The notes below the pieces were generated by a model that ran no database searches, was not told the origin of the DNA, and saw nothing but the letters and a program-made list of their open reading frames with translations. 64,000 nt of DNA from Ascidiimonas aurantiaca (lineage in GTDB: Bacteria > Bacteroidota > Bacteroidia > Flavobacteriales > Flavobacteriaceae): contig NZ_JBBEWR010000005.1 of NCBI RefSeq assembly GCF_037646345.1, positions 186,001 through 250,000 of the forward strand, given 5' to 3'. The translations under genes were made by a program, and so were the position numbers. Below are positions 61,998-64,000 of the stretch, piece after piece. How positions within the stretch are numbered: the first letter of the stretch is position 1; each line of letters opens with the position of its first letter.

Positions 61998-62231
61998 ATG
62001 AGTTCAGTAAGTGAAGATATCCAACAAATGCAGGCACAAATTGAAAAATATGGTTCTGTAACCCAATTTGGTGTAAGAGTGCAGGTAATTGAAGGTCCTG
62101 GCGCGCAGGAAGGCAATACCGGTTCTATAACCGTTGCTTCCGGAGGTAGAGTCGAAGGTAATGGAATTACATACAATGCAGGATGGGAAATTGGTAATTG
62201 GGGAGACACTATGACTTTTACCAAAAGATAA
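61998..62231 (+). CDS. Small protein of unknown function (77 residues)
   Basis: The protein begins MSSVSEDIQQMQAQIEKYG, a helical acidic start. It then turns into a Gly-rich beta-type sequence (QEGNTGSITVASGGRVEGNG, then AGWEIGNWGDTMTFTKR). There is no signal peptide, Cys or Gly-Gly leader. An isolated gene followed by a good terminator (62292), so expression as a unit is likely. I do not recognise a family; a structural or phage-tail-like beta protein is conceivable. Confidence 0.6.
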   Translation: MSSVSEDIQQMQAQIEKYGSVTQFGVRVQVIEGPGAQEGNTGSITVASGGRVEGNGITYNAGWEIGNWGDTMTFTKR

Positions 62232-62291
62232 GGGATCCTCATTTTTAATAATGCGTAATCGATATACGTTAATGTATTACGGTTTTGCAAA

Positions 62292-62330
62292 AATAATGTG
62301 ATCGTTTTTTGACGATCACATTATTTGTTT
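62292..62330 (+). terminator. Terminator after the 77-residue gene
   Basis: AATAATGTGATCGT (62292-62305) pairs with ACGATCACATTATT (62312-62325), a perfect 14-bp stem with a 6-base loop, followed by T-rich DNA. It can also serve the convergent DinB-like gene. Confidence 0.85.
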
Positions 62331-62406
62331 TGAAGGGAATCTATTTCTGTCTAGATATTGAGTATTCTTACTAAATTATGACTAAAAAGCGATAAAAGAA
62401 TAGTCG

Positions 62407-62880
62407 CTATTTGTTTTCAATTACCAGTTTTTTGATGAGAGATATCTGCCCGAGGTGGTAGTAGCTATGTTCAATTACGCCTTCAATATTACGCAGGTAG
62501 GTACCGTATTTCTTACCTGTAAACATTTCGTCCAACATGTGATCTGGCATGTTTTTGGTATGATGTACAAACTCTTTTGCATTGGTGACAAACTCATTTG
62601 TCAGGCGTTCCCAGTCTGCTTCCGATTGAATAGGAGGTAGGTTAAAACTATATTGATCCCTGATCTTCAATTCTCCTCCGTTAAACACAGTCAGAATACC
62701 TGCTAAGTAGTAATTAAGGTGATATATGAGAGCCGCGATCGAGTTTAGATCTTCTGGTTTTTGTGTGGCCTGCTGCCACGTTACACCTTCTATTTGCTGT
62801 CTGCAATTAGTGTTTGCGATCCAATAGCCATCCAGTAAAACCTCCTGTAATCTGTTGGCGAGTAATACACTTCTTGTCAT
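62407..62880 (-). CDS. DinB-like (DUF1572-type) protein
   Basis: The 157-residue four-helix protein has the DinB/YfiT metal-ligand pattern: SIAALIYHLNYYLAG (His about 53) and, near the C-terminus, GVIEHSYYHLGQISLIKKL (His about 137 and 141). These positions typically bind a divalent metal. Many family members are thiol-S-transferases (bacillithiol or mycothiol dependent), but the reaction here is unknown. Isolated gene. Confidence 0.83.
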   Translation of the reverse strand: MTRSVLLANRLQEVLLDGYWIANTNCRQQIEGVTWQQATQKPEDLNSIAALIYHLNYYLAGILTVFNGGELKIRDQYSFNLPPIQSEADWERLTNEFVTNAKEFVHHTKNMPDHMLDEMFTGKKYGTYLRNIEGVIEHSYYHLGQISLIKKLVIENK

Positions 62881-63099
62881 GTAATTTAGGTTTACTAATT
62901 CGTAAGAGCTCTGGTAAAACTTATATAAATCCCAATAAATCTTGATTTTAAGTCTCTTTTAGTCAAAAATATTATTTCTTATAATCAATCGGGGCCATTT
63001 TATCTGTTAAAAATTGTATTTTAAGAATTTTAGCTCATAGTTACGGTATCCCTTTTTGTATTTTTGTAAGCATTTATTCAGATCGATTAATAAAAGATT

Positions 63100-63705
63100 A
63101 TGGAGTTCTACAAAAAAATAAAGTGGATTTTAGGTATTTTAATGGTTTTTGTTTTGATCGTTACTACCAATTTGATAGACCGTAACAATTTTGTAAGAGT
63201 CAGAGATTCGGTAGTTACCATTTATGAAGACAGGCTGGTAGCGAAAGATCTGATTTTTGACATAGCAAAATCGGTTCATAAAAAGGAAAAAGCAGCTATT
63301 AAGTCAGACTCTCTTTTCTTTTTAAAAGAGAATGTTTTGATTAACGAAGACTTACAGGAGTTTCTATCTCGTTATCAACAAACCAGGCTTACCGATGAAG
63401 AAGGCAAGATCTTTGATGATCTGAAAGGCAACCTGGCACTGTTAGAAAAAGCCGAAATCGCTTTTGTTCGATCTGAATTTGTTCAAAAAAAGCCTTTGAT
63501 GGATCAAATTTTCCATGTGCAAAACAACCTTGACGATCTGTCTGAAATTCAACTGGATGAAGGCAAAAAGCAAATGTCAATTAGTAAAAGAGCGATTGAT
63601 ACGGTTGAATTATTCACACAAATTGAAATATATTTATTAATCTTCCTTGCTATTGTTATCCAGATCATAGTAATGTATTCGCCCAAAGAAAAAAAGGAAA
63701 ACTAA
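63100..63705 (+). CDS. Stand-alone four-helix-bundle sensor membrane protein
   Basis: The 201-residue protein has two transmembrane helices (about 8-25 and 174-193) around a helical periplasmic domain: RVRDSVVTIYEDRLVAKDLIFDIAKSVHKKEKAAI (about 31-65), LALLEKAEIAFV, and LDDLSEIQLDEGKKQMSISKRAI (about 144-166). This matches the four-helix-bundle sensory module of methyl-accepting chemotaxis proteins, including the 'LDEGKK' turn. The cytoplasmic part is only a few residues with no HAMP, kinase or methyl-accepting output domain. It must act through a partner. Confidence 0.8.
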   Translation: MEFYKKIKWILGILMVFVLIVTTNLIDRNNFVRVRDSVVTIYEDRLVAKDLIFDIAKSVHKKEKAAIKSDSLFFLKENVLINEDLQEFLSRYQQTRLTDEEGKIFDDLKGNLALLEKAEIAFVRSEFVQKKPLMDQIFHVQNNLDDLSEIQLDEGKKQMSISKRAIDTVELFTQIEIYLLIFLAIVIQIIVMYSPKEKKEN

Positions 63706-64000
63706 ACGGGAGTAAGGTTCTGTTAACAAGGTTGTTGGGTGATAGAGCCCGACTAAATTTTTTGTCGGCTATTTTTAACTCCTGAAAGATAAGAGTAATG
63801 ATTCTGTACACTTTTTCATTATATAACTACTTTTCCAAAGACGGTGGTTGATACTAAAAAGACAAACTCAATTAAGATAAAACCATACAATATATCATTC
63901 GTGCATTCACAAAAAATGAATTGCACAGGCATACATCTTAAAGGTATTGTGATCTTAATTCTTTAAAGGCAGTAAAACAAAGCAAAAGTATTGCATTTCC

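Noticed and set aside
1..64000. CRISPR arrays, tRNA and rRNA genes
   Set aside because: No regularly spaced short repeats and no cloverleaf- or rRNA-like segments were recognised by eye; a tRNAscan or Infernal run would be decisive.

Overview
The window looks like a chromosomal segment of a marine or soil Bacteroidota, most likely Flavobacteriaceae. Supporting signs are SusC/SusD-type nutrient uptake proteins, many Cys-lipoproteins, A+T-rich promoters with TAnnTTTG -7 boxes, DUF6090, DUF5690 and DUF4386 family proteins, a grasp-with-spasm RiPP cluster, and 'MKKKKL...GG' and 'L..xxLxxIxGG' small-peptide leaders typical of this phylum. No rRNA, tRNA, CRISPR array or intact insertion sequence was seen.

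Layout. 0-3.6 kb: the start of a lipoprotein with DUF5018-like and leucine-rich repeats, a small membrane protein, rsgA, and a DUF6090 protein. 3.6-7.95 kb: a strikingly A+T-rich island, bracketed by an exact 25-bp direct repeat, that carries a grasp-with-spasm RiPP cluster (DUF6624-like secreted protein, two precursors, ATP-grasp GwsG, SPASM protein GwsS). 8-17.9 kb: a probable phosphonate-scavenging locus: alkaline-phosphatase-superfamily enzyme, SusD, SusC, XRE-cupin regulator, phosphonatase-like hydrolase, TIGR03364-type FAD oxidoreductase, DUF5690 transporter. 18.3-21.1 kb: a tandem array of eight related class I lanthipeptide-like precursors, six intact and two broken, with no modification enzymes in sight. 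21.2-28.9 kb: a TPR protein and a MarR-HlyD-RND-TolC efflux operon, then a CPXCG zinc-ribbon protein. 29-32.5 kb: a 41-residue GG peptide, an NTF2-like protein, a decayed polymorphic toxin/immunity locus with two single-T deletions, and three Cys-framework GG peptides. 32.5-46.2 kb: hipBA, ppa, YhhN, penicillin acylase, esterase, a GG peptide, CPBP protease, a TetR-SDR pair with two operator-like sites, and VOC and GNAT enzymes.

48.3-56.2 kb: the most interesting part. Seven tightly coupled genes on the minus strand (metK, D-2-hydroxyacid dehydrogenase, lysine-2,3-aminomutase-like radical SAM enzyme, alanine-racemase-like enzyme, haem-oxygenase-like di-iron enzyme, class I/II aminotransferase, ATP-grasp ligase) look like an undescribed small-molecule biosynthetic operon. 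The likely logic is modification of an amino acid (2,3-shift, racemisation, oxidation, transamination, reduction) followed by ATP-grasp ligation, with a dedicated SAM synthetase. A class V aminotransferase lies just downstream.

57-64 kb: DUF4386 protein, a ChaN/EreA-like lipoprotein, alpha/beta hydrolase, LytTR membrane regulator, a small protein of unknown role, a DinB-like protein and a stand-alone four-helix-bundle sensor. A recurring theme is orphan secreted-peptide precursors at four separate places besides the gws cluster, with no exporter or maturase beside them.
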